Notes: generated by a model not told the origin, from the sequence alone. Positions 8,725 through 17,444 are shown, numbered from the stretch's first letter. The stretch: DNA of 33,135 bases from an uncultured Mycoplasmatota bacterium (GCA_947574085.1 CANPIH010000007.1:1-33135); one strand, 5' to 3'. Numbers and translations are program-made.

Positions 8725-9972
8725 ATGAAAAAAATAATGTTTATAACGCTTTTAATTTACTTTTCCATTACAAATGTATTTGCTCTTACAACAAATGAAG
8801 TTTTATACGATAAAGAAGGAACAGATATTACTTCAACGGAAGCCTTAGACGAACTATACGATAAATTACATATATGTAGCACTGAAGGAAATGCTACTGC
8901 CAGTGATATATTAGGTGGTAAAACAGCATATAGTAAAGGTGAAAAAGTAACAGGTACCATACCAACTATGACAACGGCAGGTACAACAAGTGATGGGAAA
9001 GCAAAACACGTTGATGCATCGCAAGTGGTGTATGGAAATTACAGTAATGATACCTCAAACAATTATTTATATTTAGGAATAGCTAAACACACATATACGG
9101 GAGAAAATACACATGTAAGAACGTCAGAAAGTGAAGTAGTAAAAGTATTAGGAATTACAGGAGAAAAATTAGCAAAAGGTCAAACAATTGCTGGGGTAAG
9201 TGGAACGTATACAAGCGATGCGAATGCCACCGCAAATAACATTTTGAGCGGAAAAACAGCATACGTTAATGGAAACAAATTAACAGGTACCATAGGAAGT
9301 AAAGGCGCAACGACCTATACACCAAGTACAAAAAATCAAACGATAACAGCAGGACAATATTTAAGTGGAACGCAGACAATAAAAGGAGATGCCAATTTAG
9401 TAGCAAGCAATATTAAAAAGGGAACGTCTATATTTGGAGTTACAGGTACTTACGAAGGAGACATAAAAGTGAAGAATTATAGGAATGTAGTCGCAACAGT
9501 CGAAAGCTACTATAAAGAATTTAAAGGTTCTTACGTTAATATGGCTAATGAAACTTGTGGAGCCAATCAAAATAATTGTAATAGTTCTTACAGTACAATA
9601 TGTCTTAATCTAGGATTTACTCCATCCGATATCATTAACGCCAGTTTACAGTTGAGTGGTGATGGTCTTTTTAGAACGACAAGAGGTGTAGACAGTGCTG
9701 GAATTACTACCTATAGATATTTAAGCAGCTTACCAGGAATCTATGATAAAGCTTTAGCAGGATCCAGCTCTTCACTTCCAAACATGCAATTTGATAATAG
9801 TTCCAATTCCAATACTTCATCTATGAGTAGTTATTATATAGACTATAACAATTCAAAATTATGTTATCGTTTTATTGCAACCTATTGGAGCAATGTAGCT
9901 GGATCGGCTCATAATGCATTCGCTACTAATTCCACATCTTTTAAGATATCTGGAACAGTAGTTTATAGATAA
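8725..9972 (+). CDS. Secreted protein with tail-fibre-like GK-AY-NG-K-TGT repeats
   Basis: Signal peptide MKKIMFITLLIYFSITNVFA; repeats ATASDILGGKTAYSKGEKVTGTI and ATANNILSGKTAYVNGNKLTGTI plus GDANLVASNIKKGTSIFGVTGTY; Cys-containing C-terminal domain. Confidence 0.75.
   Translation: MKKIMFITLLIYFSITNVFALTTNEVLYDKEGTDITSTEALDELYDKLHICSTEGNATASDILGGKTAYSKGEKVTGTIPTMTTAGTTSDGKAKHVDASQVVYGNYSNDTSNNYLYLGIAKHTYTGENTHVRTSESEVVKVLGITGEKLAKGQTIAGVSGTYTSDANATANNILSGKTAYVNGNKLTGTIGSKGATTYTPSTKNQTITAGQYLSGTQTIKGDANLVASNIKKGTSIFGVTGTYEGDIKVKNYRNVVATVESYYKEFKGSYVNMANETCGANQNNCNSSYSTICLNLGFTPSDIINASLQLSGDGLFRTTRGVDSAGITTYRYLSSLPGIYDKALAGSSSSLPNMQFDNSSNSNTSSMSSYYIDYNNSKLCYRFIATYWSNVAGSAHNAFATNSTSFKISGTVVYR
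8893..8961 (+). repeat. Protein repeat copy 1 (ATASDILGGKTAYSKGEKVTGTI)
   Basis: Direct comparison with 9226-9294. Confidence 0.8.
9226..9294 (+). repeat. Protein repeat copy 2 (ATANNILSGKTAYVNGNKLTGTI)
   Basis: Direct comparison with 8893-8961; a third divergent unit lies at 9385-9453. Confidence 0.8.
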
Positions 9973-9984
9973 TAAAAAATAAAG

Positions 9985-10013
9985 AATGTTAAGTTTTTCT
10001 TAACATTTTTTTT
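9985..10013 (+). terminator. Intrinsic terminator between surface cassette and mraZ
   Basis: AATGTTAAG-TTTTT-CTTAACATT followed by T run. Confidence 0.85.
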
Positions 10014-10061
10014 ATGTCAAATTTTAAAATAATTATTTACTTTTAAGGAAACATAGTGTAA

Positions 10062-10100
10062 TATAATGGTATACAGTGGTACATTGTGGAAGAAAGTGGG
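10062..10100 (+). promoter_or_regulatory. mraZ promoter with MraZ-box direct repeats
   Basis: TATAAT at 10062-10067; GTGG at 10076, 10086 and 10096 with exact 10-bp spacing, and degenerate ATGG at 10066. Confidence 0.75.
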
Positions 10101-10110
10101 GGATAGTTAA

Positions 10111-10545
10111 ATGTTTATGGGCGAATATCATCACAATCTTGATGATAAATCAAGACTAGTGCTACCTTCTAAATTTCGGAACAATTTAGGGGAAAGATTT
10201 ATAATCGCACGTGGTCTTGAAAAATGTTTATATGTCTATCCTATGAAAGAATGGGAAAGAATTGAAAAACAATTAAAATCTCTACCTTTTACAAAAAAAG
10301 ACGCCCGAACATTTGTGAGATCCTTCTTTTCTGGTGCTACTGAATGTGAGTTCGATCGACAAGGAAGAACTTGCCTTACCTCCCCACTAGTTAGTTACGC
10401 CGGTTTATCACATGAATGTGTTGTAATCGGCGCAAACGACCGTGTTGAAATATGGGATAAACAATCTTGGGAAGAACTTATGAATACTAATCAAGACATT
10501 TTATCAGATATAGCAGAAAATTTATTTATGGATGTGAGCTTTTAA
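10111..10545 (+). CDS. mraZ: Transcriptional regulator MraZ
   Basis: MFMGEYHHNLDDKSRLVLPSKFRNNLGERFIIARGLEKCLYVYP; adjacent to rsmH. Confidence 0.96.
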   Translation: MFMGEYHHNLDDKSRLVLPSKFRNNLGERFIIARGLEKCLYVYPMKEWERIEKQLKSLPFTKKDARTFVRSFFSGATECEFDRQGRTCLTSPLVSYAGLSHECVVIGANDRVEIWDKQSWEELMNTNQDILSDIAENLFMDVSF

Positions 10546-11468
10546 TGAAGCATTTTAGCGTAATGAAAACAGAAGTTATAGAACATTTAAAAATAAAAGA
10601 AAATGGTATTTATGTAGATGCTACTTTAGGATATGCTGGTCATAGTAAAAGTATTTTAAGAAACATAAAAACAGGTTTTTTATTCGCTTTTGATAAAGAC
10701 AAAGAAGCGATTTTATATGCTAACACTGAATTAAAATCCATTCATGATCACTTTAAAATATTTCATAGTGATTTTGTTCACATGAAAGAGTGCCTACGAA
10801 AGGAAAAAATTGAAAAAGTAGATGGAATTTTATTTGATTTAGGAGTGTCTAGTCCACAAATAGATGAGCAAGAGCGTGGATTTTCTTTTATGCAAGATGG
10901 GCCATTAGATATGAGGATGGATCGTTCGCAAACATTTAGTGCAAAAAATGTAATTAATGAGTACGAAAAAGAAGATTTGCTTACGATGTTTTATACCTAT
11001 GGGGAAGAACCTAAAAGTAGAATAATTGTAGATACAATAATAAAATGCCGTAAAGAGAAAGAAATATCTTCAACAAAAGAATTTGTAAATATTATAGAAA
11101 AAGCGGTAGGTGCAAAATACTTTTTTGAACATCATCCAGAAAGACAAATTTTTCAAGCAATAAGAATAGAAGTAAACAATGAGTTAAATGTTTTAGAAAA
11201 GGTCCTGCCAGATGCGATTTCTTTGCTGAATAAGGGAGGAAGAATTTGTGTTATTACTTTTCACTCTTTAGAAGATCGAATTGTAAAACGAATATTTAAA
11301 AAATATAGTGAAATTGATAGTTTTGTTAAAGGGTTACCACACATACCAGATGAATACAAACCAATAATTCAGATAATAAATAAAAAGCCTATAGAGGCGA
11401 GTAAAGAAGAAATTGAAAAAAATTCTCGAAGTAAAAGTGCTAAACTTCGTATTGTAGAAAGGATATAA
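10545..11468 (+). CDS. rsmH: 16S rRNA (cytosine1402-N4)-methyltransferase RsmH
   Basis: HFSVMKTEVIEHL, DATLGYAGHS, GILFDLGVSSPQIDEQERGFSFMQDGPLDMRMD, ICVITFHSLEDRIVKRIF. Confidence 0.96.
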   Translation: MKHFSVMKTEVIEHLKIKENGIYVDATLGYAGHSKSILRNIKTGFLFAFDKDKEAILYANTELKSIHDHFKIFHSDFVHMKECLRKEKIEKVDGILFDLGVSSPQIDEQERGFSFMQDGPLDMRMDRSQTFSAKNVINEYEKEDLLTMFYTYGEEPKSRIIVDTIIKCRKEKEISSTKEFVNIIEKAVGAKYFFEHHPERQIFQAIRIEVNNELNVLEKVLPDAISLLNKGGRICVITFHSLEDRIVKRIFKKYSEIDSFVKGLPHIPDEYKPIIQIINKKPIEASKEEIEKNSRSKSAKLRIVERI

Positions 11469-11470
11469 AA

Positions 11471-11776
11471 ATGAAAAAGAATATGAAAGGGCGTAATTTT
11501 AAAATTTTAAAAGGAGAAAAAATTTTATATTTTTTACTATTTTTGCTATTGGTTGCGATACCTGTATCGAATGTATTTACCAAAGCACTTTTATCAGAAT
11601 CTAACATTGAGGTAGAAAAATTACGTAATAAAATCAATACACAAGAAAATTTAAATGAAAGTTTGAATATGCAAATTAATGAACTTGCTTCTTTAGATAA
11701 AATTCAAGAACTTGCAAAATCTACTGGATTAACATATAATTATGATAATATAAAAGTAATTCATAATAGTAATTAA
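11471..11776 (+). CDS. ftsL: FtsL-like division protein
   Basis: Short basic N-terminus, one TM, coiled-coil ectodomain; located between rsmH and PBP. Confidence 0.7.
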   Translation: MKKNMKGRNFKILKGEKILYFLLFLLLVAIPVSNVFTKALLSESNIEVEKLRNKINTQENLNESLNMQINELASLDKIQELAKSTGLTYNYDNIKVIHNSN

Positions 11777-11788
11777 GGAGTATAATAA

Positions 11789-13891
11789 ATGAAGAGAAAC
11801 AATGGTTTAAAATACAATTTAAAAGTTACTATGCTATTGGTTTCTTTTTTATTTGTACTAATAATTTGTAAACTTTTATATGTATCTGTTTCGGAAAAAG
11901 TAGATGGAGTAGATCTTCAAGCTTTTGCTAGTAATCGTAATACAGAGAAAAAAACCTTATTTGCCTCTCGTGGAAGTGTATTTTATGAAAATGGAGACGT
12001 TTTGGCAATTGATACAAATTCTTATACAGTACTTGCTTATTTATCGGCAAGTCGAACAACCGATGAAAATAATCCATATCATGTAATTGATAAAGAAAAA
12101 ACTGCCAAAGAATTGAGTGGAATTTTAGAAAGAGATGAAACAACTTTATTAGAGCTTTTGAATAGAGAAAATTTATATCAAGTGGAATTAAAACGAGGAA
12201 TTTCAGAAAATGATAAAAATAAAATATTGGCTCTCGATTTACCAGGAATAGATTTTGTAAGAAGTACGAAAAGATATTATCCAAATGGCAGATATGCTTC
12301 TTTTATCCTTGGATACGCCAAAGCAAATGACTTTGGAGAAATTAATGGAGAAATGGGTTTAGAACTTTATTATAATGATATTTTGAAGGGAAAAAATGGA
12401 TTCATTGAATATCAAAAAGATCCTTATGGATTTCAAATTCCCAATACACCTGTTATAGAAGAAAAAAGCGTTAGTGGTAAAAACATATATTTAACTTTAA
12501 ATCAGGATATTCAGCATATTTTAGAAAATGCAATCCATAGTTTGGAAAAGGATTATACATTTGATTGGGCAACTATTTCAATTATGAATGCCAAAACGGG
12601 TGCAATTTTAGGTAGTGCAACAAGTCCTAATTTTGATTTAAATACTAGAATTGATTTAGATAGTTATTTAAATCCGTTCATTTCTTATCAATATGAACCA
12701 GGATCAGTTATGAAAATATTTTCATTTATGCAAGCTATTGAAAGTGGAATTTACGATGGATCGAAAATATATAAATCAGGATCTATAACTTTACAAGATG
12801 GAACTAAAATAAATGATTATAATAATAAAGGATGGGGAGAAATAGACTTTGATACTGGTTTTGCTTATTCTAGTAACGTTGCTGCAACAATATTAGCTTT
12901 AGAGCTAGGTGCAGATAAATTAAGATCTTTTTACGATACGTTAGGGTTTGGTAAGGCAACAGGAATTGAATTGCCTAATGAATCCGATGGAAAAATTACT
13001 TTTACTTACGAAAGTGAAGTAGCAACAGCATCTTTTGGTCAAGGGATTACAGTAACACCCATTCAAATTTTACAGGCTTTAACTACTTTAGCAAATGATG
13101 GAATGATGATAAAACCTTATTTAGTATCTAAAATAGTAGATGAAAATGGTACAATTATAGAAGAAAAGGGTAGAACTGAAATTGCTAAAGTAGCAAGTAA
13201 AGAAACTATTGATAAAATGAAAGAATTGATGTATAAAGTGGTTTACGATGCTGGAAATACCAATCGTTTATTTGCACCAGATAATGTTACATTAATTGGA
13301 AAAACAGGAACTGCCCAAATTGCTAGTCCAAAAGGTGGATATTTGGATGGAGAGTACGATTATATCAAAAGTTTTGCTGGTTTATTTCCTTATGAAAATC
13401 CTGAATATATTGTGTATATTGCTGTAAAGCAAATTGTGGGAGGAACAAACGATGTGGCTAAAATAGTTCATAATGTAGTGGAAGAAACAGCTAAGACATT
13501 AAATTTAGTCTCTACAGTAAGTGATGTTGATCAAAGCAAAATTGTAACTTTATCTAATTATATTTCCAATCAAATTCAAACCACTGTGGAAAAATTATTT
13601 TCTCAAGGATTAACACCAATTGTTATTGGTAATGGGAAATATGTTATTAATCAATATCCTTTGCGGAATAAAAAAGTTTTAATAGGATCGAAAGTATTTT
13701 TGCTTACGAATGATACAAACTATAAAATGCCTAATGTTATTGGATGGAGTACTAATGAAATAGTGACCTTATGTAACTTAATAGGAGTTCCTTATGAACT
13801 AAATGGCTATGGAAATGTTAGTTCAATATCAGTTTTGCCAGGAGATTTTATTGATAAGTCAAATCCTATCGTTGTTACGTTAACAAATTAA
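11789..13891 (+). CDS. Division-type class B penicillin-binding protein (PbpB/FtsI-like) with C-terminal PASTA domain
   Basis: SVMK, SSN and KTGTAQ motifs; KMPNVIGWSTNEIVTLCNLIGVPYELNG PASTA segment; dcw position. Confidence 0.92.
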   Translation: MKRNNGLKYNLKVTMLLVSFLFVLIICKLLYVSVSEKVDGVDLQAFASNRNTEKKTLFASRGSVFYENGDVLAIDTNSYTVLAYLSASRTTDENNPYHVIDKEKTAKELSGILERDETTLLELLNRENLYQVELKRGISENDKNKILALDLPGIDFVRSTKRYYPNGRYASFILGYAKANDFGEINGEMGLELYYNDILKGKNGFIEYQKDPYGFQIPNTPVIEEKSVSGKNIYLTLNQDIQHILENAIHSLEKDYTFDWATISIMNAKTGAILGSATSPNFDLNTRIDLDSYLNPFISYQYEPGSVMKIFSFMQAIESGIYDGSKIYKSGSITLQDGTKINDYNNKGWGEIDFDTGFAYSSNVAATILALELGADKLRSFYDTLGFGKATGIELPNESDGKITFTYESEVATASFGQGITVTPIQILQALTTLANDGMMIKPYLVSKIVDENGTIIEEKGRTEIAKVASKETIDKMKELMYKVVYDAGNTNRLFAPDNVTLIGKTGTAQIASPKGGYLDGEYDYIKSFAGLFPYENPEYIVYIAVKQIVGGTNDVAKIVHNVVEETAKTLNLVSTVSDVDQSKIVTLSNYISNQIQTTVEKLFSQGLTPIVIGNGKYVINQYPLRNKKVLIGSKVFLLTNDTNYKMPNVIGWSTNEIVTLCNLIGVPYELNGYGNVSSISVLPGDFIDKSNPIVVTLTN

Positions 13892-13901
13892 ATTGCTGAT
13901 T

Positions 13902-13920
13902 TTATAACTTTCAGTTATAA
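13902..13920 (+). promoter_or_regulatory. Inverted repeat upstream of the truncated paralog (TTATAACT-TTC-AGTTATAA)
   Basis: Perfect 8-bp stem, 3-nt loop; overlaps a TATAAT-like hexamer; weak terminator or promoter element. Confidence 0.5.
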
Positions 13921-13949
13921 TAAAATAAAGTAAATGAAGAGGTGTTTTT

Positions 13950-14492
13950 ATGAATCTAGCTATTTATAATGCCAAAATTGCCAGTTTTCGTGAAGAAGTA
14001 CGAGAATTAAAGAAAAATATTTTAAAACGGAAAATAGAAAATGTTTCGGATTTTAATGCCCTTTTTCGTGAGGTAAATTCCATGATTTCTGAATACAATG
14101 CTCTTTATTATGGATTTGCTAATCCAGTAAACCAAGAACAATTTATTAAATATATGGAAGGAGAAAATGATTTTTTGTCAACAATTAACAATTTAACGAA
14201 AATTTTAAAAGAGCATCACCAAAAAAATGGTCTTTTTGTGGAAGATTATGTAATTCAAAAAGAATGGGAACATGTAAAAAAAATCATAGAATACAATAAC
14301 TGTTTAGTCGAATTAAGAACTATTTTCCCAGAATTATCTGATTTTTCCAATCCAAAGAAAATAGAATATAATGATCGATTTGTATATTTAAATGAAAAAA
14401 TTACTAAATTAGAGTTGGAAAAAAAGGAAGCAGAAAATCGAATTATAGAATTAGCAAATAAAAATAAATTAAAAAAAGAAAAGAAGCGTTAA
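13950..14492 (+). CDS. Truncated paralog (180 aa) of the 786-aa coiled-coil protein, N-terminal domain only
   Basis: First 168 aa identical to ORF 14797-17157, then a different Lys-rich tail ANKNKLKKEKKR; RBS GAGGTG retained. Confidence 0.7.
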   Translation: MNLAIYNAKIASFREEVRELKKNILKRKIENVSDFNALFREVNSMISEYNALYYGFANPVNQEQFIKYMEGENDFLSTINNLTKILKEHHQKNGLFVEDYVIQKEWEHVKKIIEYNNCLVELRTIFPELSDFSNPKKIEYNDRFVYLNEKITKLELEKKEAENRIIELANKNKLKKEKKR

Positions 14493-14558
14493 GATCTATA
14501 AACTATATTTTAGAAAAAAGAACGAAAAAGTTTCTCCGATAAAGAAAGTATAACAAAA

Positions 14559-14738
14559 TGATACAAACTATAGAATGCCTAATGTTATTGGATGGAGTAC
14601 TAAAGAATTAGTAACCTTATGTAACTTAATAGGAGTTCCTTATGAACTAAAAGGCTATGAAAATGTAAATTCAACATGAGTTTTGCCAGGAGTTTTAATG
14701 ATAAGTCAAATCCTATCGTTGTTACGTCAACAAATTAA
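14559..14738 (+). pseudogene. Relic of the PBP PASTA 3' end
   Basis: DTNYRMPNVIGWSTKELVTLCNLIGVPYELKGYENVNST then in-frame TGA (14677-14679) and a 1-nt deletion; matches 13711-13891 with about a dozen substitutions. Confidence 0.9.
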
Positions 14739-14748
14739 ATTGCAGATT

Positions 14749-14767
14749 TTATAACTTTCAGTTATAA
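14749..14767 (+). promoter_or_regulatory. Duplicated inverted repeat upstream of the 786-aa gene
   Basis: Same TTATAACT-TTC-AGTTATAA, exactly 847 nt downstream of the first. Confidence 0.5.
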
Positions 14768-14796
14768 TAAAATAAAGTAAATGAAGAGGTGTTTTT

Positions 14797-17157
14797 ATGA
14801 ATCTAGCTATTTATAATGCCAAAATTGCCAGTTTTCGTGAAGAAGTACGAGAATTAAAGAAAAATATTTTAAAACGGAAAATAGAAAATGTTTCGGATTT
14901 TAATGCCCTTTTTCGTGAGGTAAATTCCATGATTTCTGAATACAATGCTCTTTATTATGGATTTGCTAATCCAGTAAACCAAGAACAATTTATTAAATAT
15001 ATGGAAGGAGAAAATGATTTTTTGTCAACAATTAACAATTTAACGAAAATTTTAAAAGAGCATCACCAAAAAAATGGTCTTTTTGTGGAAGATTATGTAA
15101 TTCAAAAAGAATGGGAACATGTAAAAAAAATCATAGAATACAATAACTGTTTAGTCGAATTAAGAACTATTTTCCCAGAATTATCTGATTTTTCCAATCC
15201 AAAGAAAATAGAATATAATGATCGATTTGTATATTTAAATGAAAAAATTACTAAATTAGAGTTGGAAAAAAAGGAAGCAGAAAATCGAATTATTGAATTA
15301 AATAAAAATACACCAAAAGGAGAGTATAAAAAAGATCATGAAAAAATAGTCAAGGCTCAAGAGGAAATAAATCAAAAAGGAAAAGAAGCATTAAGATCTA
15401 TAGGCTATATTTTAGAAACAAAAGATAAAAATATAGAAACTTCTACATTTTCAGAAACAGTTTCTATCGATAAAGAAAGTATAGTAATTCGAGAGGAATA
15501 TTTAAACTCTCTTCCTACCATTACTTCCAAAATAGAATATGTGGAGGCAGTGCTTGATAATATTGAAAGATTACCAGGAAAAAAAGTCTTAAAGTTTAAA
15601 GGTTCAACAGAAACCATAGCTAAAAGCTTTAGAGGACGTTATCTTATTTATCAGCAAAGACTTATAAAATTAAAAGAGCAATACGAAGAGGAACAAAAAA
15701 AATTTTTGCGAAAAATTGAAGAAGAACACGAAGCGGTTGCTCTAGCCGAAGAAGAAGCAAGAGAAGATAAAATTGAGCTTTATATCATAGGAAAAAATTT
15801 ACAAGATATAGAAGAGGAACTTTTTGCTTTAGGAAACGAGGCTACACCTTATATCAATACCAATAAAGTAGCTATTGTTGCTTCAGTTCACGAGGAACCT
15901 TTTTATGTATTAAAAACAAAACTGGAAAAATTTAATAAAATTTTTGTGGAGTATAAAAGTTTGCAAAAAAAATACCAGAAATTAGCTAATTTTCTTCAAA
16001 TTGAACCTATTTCAACTTTAGAAAAATGGAAAATTATTGAAAAAGAAGAAAAAAAATGTTTTGAAGAGATAGAATTTTTAAAAAAGCAAACAGAAACAAA
16101 AGAGACAAAAAGTAAAATTAATCAGTTAAAAAATGAAATCTATAAAAAAAATCAGAGTAAAGAATTTGCTTTATTTGTCAATATCAAAAACATGTTATCA
16201 ACTTATTATTTAAATAATAACATTCGCTCTTTTTATGAAAAAATTATGAAAGATCCAAAAAAGTTTCTTTTATCAAAAGATTACGCAAATGATGAAAAAA
16301 GACAAATATTTATGGATTTAATAGCAAAAACTTCAGAGTATATAAAAAAATCTCAAGAAAAAAGGGCAAAAGATTCTAAGAAACCGATAAAAACAAAAGA
16401 AATAATAGAAAATTCGTTTATAGAATTAAAAAGAAATTTGAATTTAATTCCTAAAACAAAAAAAAATGTTTTCAAAATCAAGAAAAATAGAGAAGCAAAT
16501 TATAAAACAAAATTAGCCTATACTGTTTGTGCAACGGCTACTGGATGTGCCTTTTTACTTGGGTTAAATGTTATTAGTTATGCGTGCAATAGTACTTCTT
16601 CGAAAAAAGTATTTACAGCGAATACAAAAGAATTTATGACCTCTAATTCCAGTCGTATAAGTGGTAGTATAGAAAAAGATATAAAGAAAGTTTTAAATGA
16701 AGAAAACAAACAAATTCAAAATGTTTTAAAAAATACATATTCTTATACTGAAAATGAACTAGAAGATTTTAAAAAAGAAAAAATTGCATTAGAAAAAGTA
16801 AAAAAAGATGTAAATCAGGATAATCAGAAAAGAAATTTTGATGACCTTTTTACTAATAAAAATGGTGTTTACATTTCGCAAGAAGACTTACTGAAGGAAG
16901 AGAACAAACAACCACTTTATTTTTCTGAGGATAGTCTAAGTACGGTAAAAGGAATTGTTTATTCTTATAATGGAACCAGTATTACAATTTTTGAAGATGA
17001 TCCAGAAGCTAAAGAAAAAATAAAAGCTATAGAAAACCATGGTGCAAAACAAATTGGTTATGTGGGAACGAATCTACAAGCTATTGGAACAGGCTATGAA
17101 GGTTTTTTCGCTAATAAAGATATTCAATTTGTAGAAGAGGAAGGACGCAGTAGATAA
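14797..17157 (+). CDS. Large coiled-coil single-pass membrane protein of unknown function
   Basis: About 570 aa of Lys/Glu-rich helical sequence, one TM (KLAYTVCATATGCAFLLGLNVISYAC), then a ~200-aa C-terminal, probably extracytoplasmic, domain. Confidence 0.8.
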   Translation: MNLAIYNAKIASFREEVRELKKNILKRKIENVSDFNALFREVNSMISEYNALYYGFANPVNQEQFIKYMEGENDFLSTINNLTKILKEHHQKNGLFVEDYVIQKEWEHVKKIIEYNNCLVELRTIFPELSDFSNPKKIEYNDRFVYLNEKITKLELEKKEAENRIIELNKNTPKGEYKKDHEKIVKAQEEINQKGKEALRSIGYILETKDKNIETSTFSETVSIDKESIVIREEYLNSLPTITSKIEYVEAVLDNIERLPGKKVLKFKGSTETIAKSFRGRYLIYQQRLIKLKEQYEEEQKKFLRKIEEEHEAVALAEEEAREDKIELYIIGKNLQDIEEELFALGNEATPYINTNKVAIVASVHEEPFYVLKTKLEKFNKIFVEYKSLQKKYQKLANFLQIEPISTLEKWKIIEKEEKKCFEEIEFLKKQTETKETKSKINQLKNEIYKKNQSKEFALFVNIKNMLSTYYLNNNIRSFYEKIMKDPKKFLLSKDYANDEKRQIFMDLIAKTSEYIKKSQEKRAKDSKKPIKTKEIIENSFIELKRNLNLIPKTKKNVFKIKKNREANYKTKLAYTVCATATGCAFLLGLNVISYACNSTSSKKVFTANTKEFMTSNSSRISGSIEKDIKKVLNEENKQIQNVLKNTYSYTENELEDFKKEKIALEKVKKDVNQDNQKRNFDDLFTNKNGVYISQEDLLKEENKQPLYFSEDSLSTVKGIVYSYNGTSITIFEDDPEAKEKIKAIENHGAKQIGYVGTNLQAIGTGYEGFFANKDIQFVEEEGRSR

Positions 17158-17444
17158 TGGAAAAATTTGAATTGTATAAGATTTTAACTATAGAAACTGA
17201 AGAAGGTAATGATAAAGATTATACCATTGCAAATATATTAGAATATAATGAGACCACTTATTTTTATCTAATTGAAGTTGACAAAGAAGAGAATTTAATT
17301 GAAAAAAATCAAATGATTGTTAGATTAGTTAGTCAAAATGGAGAAGACGCAGTAGAAAAAGTTACTAATAAAGAGGAATTGAAAGAAGTAACAAGTTTAT
17401 TTTTTGATATATTTAGAGACGAAATTGAAAAGGACAATAATTAA
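17157..17444 (+). CDS. DUF1292-like acidic protein (second in the window)
   Basis: LTIETEEGNDKDYTIANILEYNETTYFYLIEVDKEE; TAATG overlap with the 786-aa gene. Confidence 0.6.
   Translation: MEKFELYKILTIETEEGNDKDYTIANILEYNETTYFYLIEVDKEENLIEKNQMIVRLVSQNGEDAVEKVTNKEELKEVTSLFFDIFRDEIEKDNN

Larger units (their letters stand above)
13711..14558 (+). repeat. Tandem direct repeat, copy 1 (PBP 3' end + intergenic + truncated gene copy)
   Basis: Aligned by eye to 14559-15483 with an offset of 848 then 847 nt after a 1-nt deletion in copy 2. Confidence 0.92.
14559..15483 (+). repeat. Tandem direct repeat, copy 2 (PBP 3' relic + intergenic + 5' part of intact gene)
   Basis: See copy 1 at 13711-14558. 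Confidence 0.92.

Noticed and set aside
8893-9453. Possible prophage or tail gene cluster because of tail-fibre-like repeats
   Set aside because: No capsid, terminase, portal, holin or integrase gene nearby; the protein has a signal peptide and sits with other surface proteins.
11928-12284. 118-aa minus-strand ORF inside the PBP gene
   Set aside because: Antisense shadow of a confidently assigned CDS; no recognisable domain; expected in A/T-rich sequence.
13711-15483. Simple assembly duplication artefact
   Set aside because: The outer parts of the two copies differ by many substitutions, an in-frame stop and deletions, so they are not the same molecule read twice; long-read confirmation is still advisable.
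13711-15483. Mobile element or IS explaining the repeat
   Set aside because: No transposase, terminal inverted repeats or target-site duplication seen; the unit joins the end of one gene to the start of the next, as in a tandem duplication.
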